The notes beneath the pieces were generated by a model. It was not told where the DNA came from. It did no database searches and saw only the letters and a list, made by a program, of their open reading frames with translations. Positions 45,201 through 56,800 of a stretch of 64,000 bases of DNA are shown here, piece by piece. Every line of letters begins with the position of its first letter. Within the stretch, counting starts at the first letter, position 1. The stretch comes from Oscarella lobularis. Its lineage: Eukaryota; Porifera; Homoscleromorpha; Homosclerophorida; Oscarellidae. The stretch is taken from contig NC_089176.1 in the NCBI RefSeq assembly GCF_947507565.1, forward strand, positions 2,046,001 through 2,110,000, in the 5' to 3' direction. The position numbers and the translations under genes were made by a program.

Positions 45201-48200
45201 AATTATTGAAGAAGGTTCGCCACACTTTGCACAGTACGTTCAAGTCCTCGTAAAAGTAATTGAAGACAGTGACCAAGATAGCGACTTCTTCGCCGCGAAT
45301 GACAGAATATGGCAAACTGAGAGAAACAAAAAAGGGCTTGAAAGCGACGAGTCGAGCGGGAGCAGGGGCCAAGCCAAAGCCAGATGACGACGACACGGCA
45401 AACGCCTCAGCAATCCACGTAGTAATAGTATCGGGAACAGTCACGTTAAAAACGGCATTTCCATCGGAGCTGAGAAAAGACGTAGACAAAGCGTTTCTAT
45501 AGGTTTTATTTTCATGTTAATTCTCACTCTGCTTGGTGATCATCCCAGAGCCACGCTTCAGGAAAATACGAACGAACTCGACGAACAGACGCCAGGCCGT
45601 CCGATTCGTCACCGAAATCTTCACTGCGAGAACCTGAACCTAAAGTAGAGAAGATCGTTGGTCATTGGTGTACACAACTCAGAGAATATATAAACCTCCT
45701 ATCTGTCGCTTGACAAAACGAAAATCTGTTGATAGTTTTAAATTCGTTATAATCGCCAAGCCCGGATTCTGTTGGACCAATTATGTAAAATTGAAAATGC
45801 TGCCCATTGAAAGCGCAAAAGCACCTTTAGGAATTCAGGCAAGTCGACGTCAGCCCACCAAGATTTCCACCAAAAAAGATCATTAACTGGATATCCATCG
45901 CCGCTACCGCTGGTCAGTTCCAGCGTGGATGCGCTGTCGGTGTCGTCGCTATAACCGGAGTTATATGATTCTACAGCCGAGAGGACCTTAGATGAAAGTT
46001 GAATTACAACCGTCCGGCATTCAACAGAGAGTCAATCTTACGTATTCAGCCGATAAATGACTTCCACTACACGCAGACGGTACGAGATAGACACTCCTGT
46101 CCACAGCCGTCACGCTCACGTGCGCAAACGGCGCTGCCTTCACCGACAACTGAACCTGATCTGCAGGTCTTGACGTGTTCGTGTTGAAACTTATGTTAAC
46201 CTAATAAACATTCAATGATAAATATCGTAGTCGGTCAGCATGCGTGCCTCATTCTGAAAGCATCGAGCAACTTGAAATTTGACGGCGGTTCCAACCCCTA
46301 TCTTTCTATCGCCGACGTAGTAAGCGACAAGATAAAAGCTTGGAGCTAGAGCGCACGAAACGTTCATTGCCAGTTGCGATTCGTGAAGTCCAGCGTACAC
46401 GCTTGAAGGTCTAAACTGCATAGGCAACTTCCAAGAACGAAATATCTCTCCTCTTGCTACAATCTAAAATCAAACTTCAAAAAAATGTATCAATAAAAAA
46501 CTAGGCCAAAGGTAACCAGGAAGTGAAAATCGGTTGCAAGTGGCCGACTTGACAAGATGTCAATAAAAGTTTCGTTGCCGGGCTGAACATAACACAACTA
46601 ATGTACAAAAATACAATTTTTTGGCTTACCTGTAAAACAAGTTCTGACGACATCAATGAAAAGACGCTTCCACTCTCAACCGAATCTCTTGGCTTGAGTG
46701 AATGAGTAGCCGAAAAGTGATTCCGTTTTACCGAAAACTTCGCCTAGAAATTAAGGCAAGGACTATCCATGCAAGATCTCTCTTAGCAGTGATCGCATTC
46801 ACCGTTATTTCCATGCTTCTATAGAAGAGGTTGCTTTCCTCGTAGACAAAAAATTGAACGCTGCCGTTCACTGCCTCGACTGTCGTTGAACTGATTGTTC
46901 TTCCATCGCCACGGATTCCCACATGCAGCAAAGTACGATTTAGAAACGGCCGAAGATCAGGAAGCACAATGGATATCTTTACAGAAAGAAATGCTGAATC
47001 AAACAAAAAACATTAAGTTCTTTAGGCTGACCGTTACTGTAAAAGGAAGCCCTGGTGTATAGTAAGACGAAGTTCCAGGAACAAACTTGATGGCGTAGGG
47101 CTGACGAGCGACGGTGACAATTTGTGAAGAATTTGCAATTGCTCCCGTTCCTTGTTCGGTTACGGTGACGTTGACTTCCAACGCGATCGGTGCGTAGTAA
47201 TCGAGGTTGTACGAGCTGGAAAACCATTTTCGGACTAAAACAACAGTATTTATGGCAAATTCTGTCGATCCATTAGTCTGAAATGAATAAAAATAATGGA
47301 ATTCCATAAGTAAAATGCACGTTTACCTTTATGCACGCCGTTTCCTTCGATGGAGAGTAACGGCGACTGAAGTATTCCTGATGAACGCTGGTAAAGTGAA
47401 GGCACGCTTGACCTTTCACTGGTTTCCCATACGTGTACCTAGTCATAAATGCATGCTTGAGTAAAACGACATCGAAACGTAGCAAAACCTTGCTATCACG
47501 GTCCCGCTAAGAAGCTGATCGCCGGAAAGAATATATTCCGGCAGAAGAAGGTCGACTTCGAATTTGGGTAAGACTAAAAAATAAAGTTATCATTAGAGAC
47601 CGGTGCATGCAAATGAACGACGAAAAAGCACCATATTCCTGAACTGTGAAACATGCCTCGTTTATCAAAACAGGCTGCAAATAACGGACTAGAAAGAAGG
47701 TAAAAACGGGCACTTCATGATCACTTACATCGATAGTCCAAGAATAAAGAGCATAGACAAAAACTGTCCATGATCCAGCCACCGGCTCTGAAGACAGAGA
47801 AAACGATAGACGCACGACGCCTAAGTAAAAAAAAAGCAGCTTGACAAAAAAGCAGGCATGTGTACTATTATAAAAAATGCTACCATTGCTTGCCCTCAGC
47901 TGAGCCCATTGTAAAACTCTAGTTCCTTTGCCATCCTAGACGTGTTGCACATAAAGGTATAAAAGAAGTGGCATACTCTTGCGTCGTTGACTCACAGAAA
48001 TTTCAACTGAAATCTATGCATTCAGTCAAGAGTCAGTTTAGTAGAAAACAAACGCAGTACTTACGTTTCCCGAGTACGGTTTCATTGCGTAATTGAGTGC
48101 AATTATTCGCATTCTCACTAGGAGTAAATATGCACGTCAGTCGTGATTTCCGAACCGAAATGATTGTTCGTAACCTTGCTGCCCCGGTTTGTAGACGGGT

Positions 48201-51200
48201 TTGTCTGTCTGGACGAAAATTACCGGTCCGCTTGCAGTCACTCCAACATCAGTCATTCCATTTAGCTGAGTTATGTTATCGGACGTAATGCCGTCTATCA
48301 CCAACTGATATTTTCCAGGACGAAAATCTTCAGGAATCTATACGCGTACTCAACGTTAGTACTAGGCCTAACACTGTAGTAATTAAACGACGAACCTCAA
48401 AGCTTCCCAAACCATATCCATTTTCTAAATCAAAGACAACTAGACTTGAGCGCCGTTAAATATTTTTGATGTTCGAACCCAACGGCTTTATAGGTAACGA
48501 CGTCAATGCCACATCAAAATTGGAAACTAGGCGAGCTTGAAGGGTCAAAAAGTCTCTAATTCCTTGCGTCATAATGTGAATATCTGCTTTCGAGCCTTGA
48601 CGAAGTACGTTCGGCGACGCAACAACGTACGTCGGACAGCACCTATAATTAAATTGCACAAAAATAACTTATCTAGCAGATTATTAGACTGAGAAAAATT
48701 ACGTTTGCCACCACTGAAGATCGGCGCAACTGTTGACGCAATCACCTATAGCAAACAGTTCTCCTAAGAAGACAAACAAAAGCTCCGCGCAACATACCAG
48801 TGAAGTGGTACTTTGTAACGAAAGCCGGCCAATATCTCAAGTACCCCATGAGTCCTAGCGCGTGATACGAAACAAACAATTCATTGCCTTTTGATATATA
48901 TATTTTCGACGGTGGAGTCGAGCAAGCCGTCACCGTGTTGGCTGGCGACAGCGAACGATTTTTCTCGCTGCTCACAGAGACGTTGTACTGATTGCAACGA
49001 TAACCCAATCGTGACTGAAACTTGACAAATTCAATAGCAACTCGTTGATTGGGAGGAGCACGAATGGCCCACGAGCACGATAAGCCTGAAGGGGCATAGG
49101 TGTAGCGTAAAGAGGGGACGGTCAAGTCGAGTTGGATCGTTCCGGATGCATTTGTCAGAAGCGTTACGTTGTCGCCGCACCCTGCAGAGAGTAATATATT
49201 TATCGGTCACGAACGGCTAGACAAAGCCAGTCTCACCTATTAAGCAGTCTCGATAGCCGAAATAGCCCTTAGGACAAACACACCGATTGTAGTTCGTACA
49301 CGTTTGACTGCTTCCGCAAGGAGGAGTGCATTGATCTAATACAATGACAATACATTCGAAGAACGCGAAGACGCCGTGTGGTATACATTGACACGTGCGG
49401 TTGTCCGATCCGAGTTTTTGGTAGGAAGACGGACAGGAACACACGTAGCCGCCAAAGGTATTCTCGCACGTATGCGAGCAATGGTTTTTCTCATCCACTG
49501 CACATTCATCTATGTCTGAAACGACGAGGTAGAAAATCAACGTTATGTACGTCCCCAAGTACCTGCAATGCACGGTTGAGATGCGAACACAAAGTTCTTC
49601 AAGTCGATGCTGCATTGAGAGCACAAGAGAATTTGAATCTGGACCAACGAATCGGGCAGAAAGCGAGGAATCTCGACTAGTTCCAGTTGCCATGGTATCA
49701 CACGAAGCGATCGATTCGCCTGCTTCAATTCGCGATCGACGTGAACGCTTCCGTCGACAAGGAGCTGGACACGTCGACCCCAACCCAAGTTAAATAATTG
49801 GTTTGCCGTCGATCGGTGTTGGAAGGAGAAGCATCGATACTTGGCGTGTGGTACCAGAGCGCTCTTTATAAAAGCATAGAGCTTATTTCTTCCACGATAA
49901 GAGCTTAGTCGCACATAGCCATTCGAATCTATAAACAATAAGAACCTAGTGTGACTGACGCATTAATTAAAACGAAACTCACGACGAACGTAGAATGACA
50001 CGCTTGGCTTAGGACCGGTTTCCCAGCCACAGAACGACCCGTATCCGAGTGAGCAGTTGGATGCTATAGAGAAACGGTCAAATGAGTTTTGTCGCAGATA
50101 GAACGACGCGCGCGTATAACCTTCTCCGCAAGAAGAAACGACTTTGACGTCCTTGACACTGAACGATCCGCCAAAGTAGCGCATAACGTCGTAGTGCGGA
50201 TAAATCCGTATCCTCTGAGTAATCTGGCCAACTAGCCGGATCTCAAAAATAGCGGTTCGCCACGATGACGACATCGACGGTGATTGGTCCCACGCAATGC
50301 GACTTCTCGATCCGTCAACATCATATTCCGTCACGATGACGCGAGAGTCATTGAACGTCGTCTTGTATCGAAACGCAATGCACACTTTACCTACCCCATT
50401 ATAGGACGAAAATGGCGTCAAGATCACAGTAAGAAAAGATCGTCGGTAAACCAGCTTATTCGGCAAGGTAAAAAGGTAAACAGAATCTAAAACAAAACAC
50501 GGTTGAAACGACGGTTAGACTTAGTTAATTTGACTTCGAGTACCGCCGTCCTTTTCTCCGTTTTCGTTATGCAAACTTGTGCTCGAAGATGTTAAATTGA
50601 ACATTTTGTAGTACACAGCGTTATAGCTATGCCACCTACAGTCGTCTTGAATTGCTTCAAGAGACAGTGCGTCTAGACTCTTCGAAGAAACGAGGCACTG
50701 GGCAAAGTTTTGGTAGCCGAGAAAGAAATGCTTGTATCCCAACGCCGCTGCAGCTACGGCGCATCGCTTCTCGGCTCTTGAACCGCTGTAGTACCGGGAA
50801 TAAGTCGGCAGCAAATCGATGTGACTTTCGAGAGACACGAAGTGGAATAAGGAATTGCGCTGTCGCCAGCATCCGGCGCTTTTCCACGCTAAAAAGAAAC
50901 GTAGATCGGATAAGCAAAGCGAACGTTTAGAGATCAAAAGCAAAACAAACTAGGATCGCTTGGCGCTTCGACTTCAACAGGAGGAGGAGAAGGAGTAGAT
51001 AAAGGAGTATGCAACCACGTTCCACTTCCATCTGAAACCCGCACGGGACACGTGCTCTCGTTTCCAAAGGCGCAGTCTAAGTCTGTGTAGAAAAAAGCTT
51101 AGTAGACGCGTCTTTGCTTTGTCCTACTCACTATCTGTGCAAGCAATTTTCTTCGCGTTATCAATTGCGATGTCGCCCGTCTTCCAGTTTGTCTCCGTCA

Positions 51201-53199
51201 AACCGAAGACGTGAAACTTGACGCGATACTTCACGTTGTCCTTAATTTTTAGAAACGCGGTGCGCCAGCAGTTTGTTGTCGTGCCGCGAAAACGTCGCGA
51301 CGTAATTGAGCGCCCTTGAATGTTAAGAAGATAAACGCGAAGATAGACGGACGAGTTCAGGTGAAGAAGGTAGTCGAAAGTCAAGCACATCGAAAAAGCT
51401 TCTTTCATCAAAGGACTAATCAAGGTAACACCACAACTTTGGAAGTCTGCAAAAGGATTTTTTGCACGACAATTGGGCGCTGAAGGCATCTTCATTAAAA
51501 CGAGGCGATTCGCTAAAAAGAAATAATCTCAAACAAAGTTACTATTACCTTCTGATAAAAAATAAATGGAGGAAGATCAATAATAAAATAAAAAGCTAAT
51601 TAGCATAGATGAAGGGCTCACATGCTCGATTCTTGCATTGTGACTCGGAATCACGGTACAATTCAACGTCATTGGGTAGAGCCCTGTTATCCACTGCCAA
51701 GAGAAAAGACCAAAAAATTGAGTAGACAAAAAACTTATTAAGTGCAATCTTATAGCGCCGCTTATCGCATGCTACGGCCTTTTCCTGGTGGTTTAATACG
51801 CCAGCGCGCACGGTTAGAGATCTACATGTGCACGCGTGGTGCACGTCCCCTAGGCTACAAGAATTGAAGCGAATCATCGCCAAGTACCGTAAGCTACATC
51901 GGAGTTAACCGGTAATTTCCACCTTCCCCATGCAATATCCCCACACCGCGGATCTACAAAGTCAACCGCAAGAGAATACTTGTCTAATTAACTTTCTGCT
52001 GTTTCAGAAAGGATTCCCAGACGTAAAGCGCAATAGATCTAGACATTTGACAAACCTCTCGTCCAATCAGATTCCTCGACGTTCCAGCCACAAGAGTCGC
52101 GTTCGAAGTCGCACGATCGCAAACTCTCTGGAGCTGCAGAAGCAAAAATAGAGAGATGACAATTTGAATAGCTTTCTAATAGTTGACCACACCTTCAATA
52201 GCCATGTAAAAGACATCTAATTGACGGACGATCGAGTCGCCAGCGAAACCTCGCACAAAAAATGTCATTGCCTTCTCCGACGACACGAAACTCCTCTCGC
52301 CGATCCGACGGTAGCGACTCTTTCGAAACAGAAGCGGCGCCTTTCTGGACTTGCCGTCGTGTACGTAAAATAGCGATCGAAAGTACGAGGAAGACGATTT
52401 TACAATAAGATGAACGTGTTGATTCTTTCTCGCACGAATGCGCCATTGGCACTGAAACGATCGGTTCAGCGGCGGCGCGTTGATGAACAACTGGCCGTGA
52501 GAAGACACTTTAGCGTCGACCACGCCTCCGCACTCTAGAACAATGCATGAGAACGACCAACCATATGCGTTTCTCTCTCTCTAAGCCCGAAAAACTGTGC
52601 GCGTCTCACTCTTTGCACGGCGTTCCTTGATGACTTCTTTGCTACATGGGCACAGAAAGCGGACGCGGTAGTCAAGACACGATTCTCCTCGTTTCTGATG
52701 CTGGTTCTGGCAGACAAATCCGACGCCTAGAGAGCACGTTACATCTTGTCCTGTCTCGGAGGAGGGCACTCCTGTAGAACACACAAAAGAACGCTTGCTC
52801 GCAAATGTACTGTAGAACGAGAGTCGATGGCTACGCTACCTGCACTCGTTTGGCACTCTATATCGGTGGGTTCGTCACACGAAATGTGGCTTTCTATTGA
52901 TGGTCGCTTTTCCCAGTCACCGGTTCCAGACGGATTGTCTTGATTGATCCACGAGCCCCAACAAAGCGAGTCCTCGCCACTTCCCTCATCTTATGCAAGG
53001 TCGAGATCATTTGAATGAAGCCATGTCAAGCGTCCGTACTAATCTTTTTTTCTCACGTACCTGAGCTGACCTCTGCTGATTCGCTAATAAAAAAAGTAAG
53101 AACTCCTTGTATAGCTGTAAAATAAGTGTCAAGATCGCACCTAGTCGTACAGAACAGAAGACTAAGAACACCTAGCAGAACTACTAGTAGCTGACGCAT
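42228..53199 (-). CDS. Membrane-anchored mosaic thioester protein, copy 1 (A2M/CD109-like, multi-exon)
   Basis: A secretory-pathway protein with a complex front end followed by the A2M core. The ATG at 53199 starts a signal peptide (MRQLLVVLLGVLSLLFCTT). Next come a WxxW domain (CWGSWINQDNPSGTGDWEK, CLDYRVRFLCPC), CUB (CQWRIRARK), MAM (CDFERDSCGWN to GDIAIDN), a Cys-containing region (SAGCWRQRNS, LGYKHFFLGY), MAM-like modules, EGFs (DIDECAVDEKNHCSHTC, DQCTPPCGSSQTC) and a second CUB. The A2M core has VIFVQTDKPVYKPGQ, YTYGKPVKGQACLH, VRSYFPEAWLWDD, VPDTITTWIAEAF, thioester PYGCGEQN, GWRSSQDSIIALMALSLM and the receptor-binding part MCIVEIGFLSGFSVDKEGL. It ends in a hydrophobic helix (VFLFVALFLLIV) and RKKLS. 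A His lies in EPGRCYHLT, where CD109/C3-type proteins carry the catalytic His. The product is a candidate opsonin-like or protease-binding surface protein. Confidence 0.85.
44684..44698 (-). other. Thioester motif GCGEQ, copy 1
   Basis: The minus strand encodes PYGCGEQN, the conserved Cys-Gln thioester of the A2M/C3/TEP family. The downstream exon end EPGRCYHLT (near 44230) supplies the candidate reactivity-controlling His. Confidence 0.95.
48740..50470 (-). other. MAM-like, EGF and CUB modules before the A2M core, copy 1
   Basis: A MAM-like piece (VCIAFRYKTTF to FGGSFSVKDVKV) is followed by another starting SNCSLGYGSFCGWETG and ending in LCSQCSIDLKNFVF. Next are a calcium-binding-type EGF (DIDECAVDEKNHCSHTCENT), a second EGF (CTPPCGSSQTC) and a CUB (CGDNVTLLTNASGTI, CSWAIRAPPNQRV, FVSYHALG). 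Confidence 0.75.
51120..52985 (-). other. WxxW, CUB and MAM front-end domains, copy 1
   Basis: The WxxW-type domain (mucin-2 style) runs from about 52985 to 52580: WGSW, D-N-P-S-G, GDWE, C-D-E-P..IEC, VGFVCQNQHQ, CLDYRVRFLC. The CUB domain is at about 52523-52190: ECGG, CQWRIRARKNQHV. The first MAM runs from about 52120 (CDFERDSCGWN) to 51124 (GLTETNWKTGDIAIDN). WxxW in front of a thioester protein is unusual. Confidence 0.75.
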
Positions 53200-53806
53200 T
53201 CTGGCGCTGCACTGCCGGCTCGCATCGACTCTGCACTGGTTTTATCCGGTTTCTGCATCCCATCACACATTCTCATCCTGCTCAGAGTTCTGATTCGATC
53301 TCGCTTCAAGCTAGGATCCTGTGGTTTGGACGTCGTGAAAGAAACCGTACAGGACTAGCAGCACGAACCTCAGCGGTTCACTTGTGAAGTTTCGGCGCTT
53401 TCGACGACGCGTTTGTTGCGTAGGCGCGCACGTTAAATCGCGGAGGCGTGTTCATTGACCATCGGACAAAGCTTTCTCAAATTGATGCAGAGTGCAGAAA
53501 AAACAGTACAAGACCAACGGTATAAACGTCAAAGGTCTATTTGAAGCTTCAGTGTTAAGCTTTCGACGTTATTCGCGCCTCTGACGACACTCACATCGAC
53601 TGTTTGCTTGGTCAAGCCATTCCCAGCTTTCCCAGCTGTCCCAGGGCAGCTCGAGTACAGTAGTCTCACGAATAGTCCTACCAATCCATTTGTAGTCTAG
53701 TAATTATGTCCAAGCACGGATTATATAGCTGCATGACAGCGGTTATGCCGAGTCATGCCGCTCTTGCTCTCTAATTTCAAACGAAGCAAGAAAGACAATT
53801 AACAAA
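53200..53806. other. Intergenic spacer between the tandem thioester genes
   Basis: It lies between the start of copy 1 and the stop of copy 2 in a head-to-tail arrangement. It must carry the 3' end of copy 2 and the promoter of copy 1. No coding features or clear motifs were seen. Confidence 0.6.
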
Positions 53807-56800
53807 TCAAGAAAGCGCAATAAAGACAAAAACGACACCAACAGTTACACTGTTGTACTCTACCAGTACGGTATAGCCAACAGACCAAGTCAAAGAGCAT
53901 GCAGCTAAACAAAGAAACAAGATTGCAGAAATTCAGAAAGAATCTAAGAGGGCTTCATCTGTACAGAAAAGTACGTGTGTACAACAAACCGATCATTCGA
54001 TACGTCGTTTACTCAGGCTTACCCTCTTCTGGTGTTGTCTTCAGAGTGGGCGCCGTAAGTGACTCGTTCTGTTCCGATGAAGACGATTCTTCGTCAGCAA
54101 GTTCGTCTAGTTCACCTGGTGCCTTGCATTCGCCCAATGAAGCGGAAATCGTCGCTGGCGGATTGTAAGAGATTGTAGTCATAAAATCTGTAGTCAACGC
54201 AATTAACGGTTCAATTGTTCCATATCGCTGTATATAAATCTTTTCTGTACCCGGTTCATAGTAAGCGTAAGCTTGAATAAAAGCCGGTTGGAGCTTCGAC
54301 ACGCAATTCGATCTTTGAAAGAAGGTGTCAAAGCAGATCATTCGATCAGAACGAATCTGATTAAGAAAAAGCCACGCTATTAGGAAAAAAGCAACTTGCT
54401 ATCATCTTGAGCACCTCGTCAAAATACAAAACAAGTTTTCTGGTTTCAATTTCGTACCGCTGAAGTAAAATTTCGTTGTCGTTAGTTAGCTGAACGTAAA
54501 AAGGCGTCGATTAACAAGGCAATATTCATGCAATATTTTGGTACAAGACTCGCCTTGCTTAGTCCGTCTTTGTCAACACTGAATCCAGAGAGGAAACCGA
54601 TTTCGACGATACACATGCTAGAATCGGACTTGCGATTCCATCTTAGACAGCGCTATAAGCAAGGTCGCAAGAAAAAAGAACAATAAAAGATACCTAACAC
54701 ACGTTCTCAATTCCAAACGGTTGTCGTCATATCGGACTGATTCATTAAAAGGCACTACGTTTCCTTCCGCTTGCAATCTGTTCTCAATGGTCGTGTTTAT
54801 TTGAAACGACAACCCCGGCGCCAAAAGAGGAACGTTGTAGGTGACTGTAGCCTAAAACAAACGGATTTCATAAACTGATAGCTCATACATATATCTACAT
54901 GCATACCTGGACCAACGCCGCTCTGTTACCCATAGATTGAACTTGTAGTGTTGAAGGCACCGGAATCTGTGAAGAAAGAGCTTGTGTACAAACGACCTTT
55001 TTATGACTAGCTCATCACGTACCTCAAACCGGCGGGTGATAATCGCAGTGCGACTATTAATAGACACCTCTTGATGAAACTTTCCCGCAACGTTTAGCTC
55101 TATAGCAAGAGCCGAGCTTTCGTCTAGCACGCCAGTTTTTCTTGACATCAACGAAAGAGCCATCAGTGCGATGATTGAGTCTTGACTTGATCTCCATCCT
55201 CCCCTGGCGTCCATCTGAGCCAGGAGCCAATTTCGTATAGGAATAGCAGAAAAAATATCACCCTTTTCAATGTAGGCAAGCATGACGTAGGCTGTGGTTT
55301 CAATAGATCCGGCAGAGACGTAGCCAGAGTAATACTCTCTGCTACACAACCAATACTTCTGTGAATCTGAACATTAGTTTGTAATTTTGCGCGCTCATTT
55401 TTCTGCATTCTCTAGCTATACTGCTCTAACCCTTGATGTAAGCTGCCTTTTCTAGTTTTTTCAACAGAACATCGGCCACTTCTACGTCGTTTCCAACGAC
55501 CAAAGAATACGCAGTAAGCGCCATCAAATACACGTTCGTTTGTAAACGTATAGTTGACTCTAAGTAGTGAACGGCACTGGAAATTACGCTAGTCAACGGT
55601 TTACTGCACGTCAATTTCTACAAAAATAAAATCAAAAAATCATTTTATACACAAATAGAGCAGCCATCTTACGACAACAGAATTCACTTCAACAAGCGTC
55701 ATCAGAGAGTAAGCGGTCAAGGCGACGGGCAAGTTTTCCCGACCACACTACCAAAACATTTTATCAACTGGTCAAAGTGGAAGAAAGCTGGAAGTGGCTA
55801 GAACAATACCTTACCGTTAAATGATAGCAATTACCGGGTTCAACAAAAGACCCGTCTGACTGCTGCTGATTCACAATCCAGCATGCAGACTGAGCCATAT
55901 CAGTGCGATCAATATACATAACGGACGACGCTTGAGCGTAGACCCGGAGAACAAACGTCGTTAGACTATGAACAAAGCTTTATCAGCGACAAAAGAAATG
56001 AAAATAAAAACGATAGTATACCATGTGCTTCCAAACGAAGAACGCTGTCCCCAGACAGCGTAGGAGTAGTCGTTTCGCTTATATGTCAGTTGTCTCTGAT
56101 AACCTATATATAAAGGGAAACCAATATTGATAAAAACAGTGCGCAACGAGCTTGCGTGACTTCCATACACACCTATTTGCATATACCGAGTAGCCTTTCG
56201 GTCGATTGCATCTGTAAGCAACCCATTTACTTGAAGGTATCGTTTAACCATAACAGATGGAGAAAAAGAGGCTATATTCTGTTCTCCACAACCGTACGGC
56301 CTGACGAGCAGGCCACCTAAGGAGGCGAGCGCCGGTCCCATAAAATCCCCTAAAACAAAGTAAGACTACAAGAAATGACTCGCCCTGCTGATAACGTGTA
56401 CCGCTAATTGACACCACTCCCTTCACGGAACCATTGACGATGGCCGAGGGAAGAGAAAGGTTAAATGATTCCGTTTGATTTCCGGTTAACAAGACGCTTG
56501 AAAAATACGATTCTTCTTTTCCTTCTGGCTATAAACACAATGTAGTTAAAAAAGAATAGACCGTAGTAATTTTTCCGTGTCATACCTCGACAAAAAGCAT
56601 TCTTATAACAGCATCGGACTCGATTGTAGAATATGCTGTTATTCTGAGAGGAACTTGCCCAAGTCGTAGCGGTACAATTGGAAAACGGACAGTGCGACTG
56701 TTCTGCGCTGATATGAAGATAGGCACATCGCTGGCATTTCCAATGAATTCAAATCCTCCTGTCTGCGCATCCAACACAATGAGAACCTAAATATCAATTA

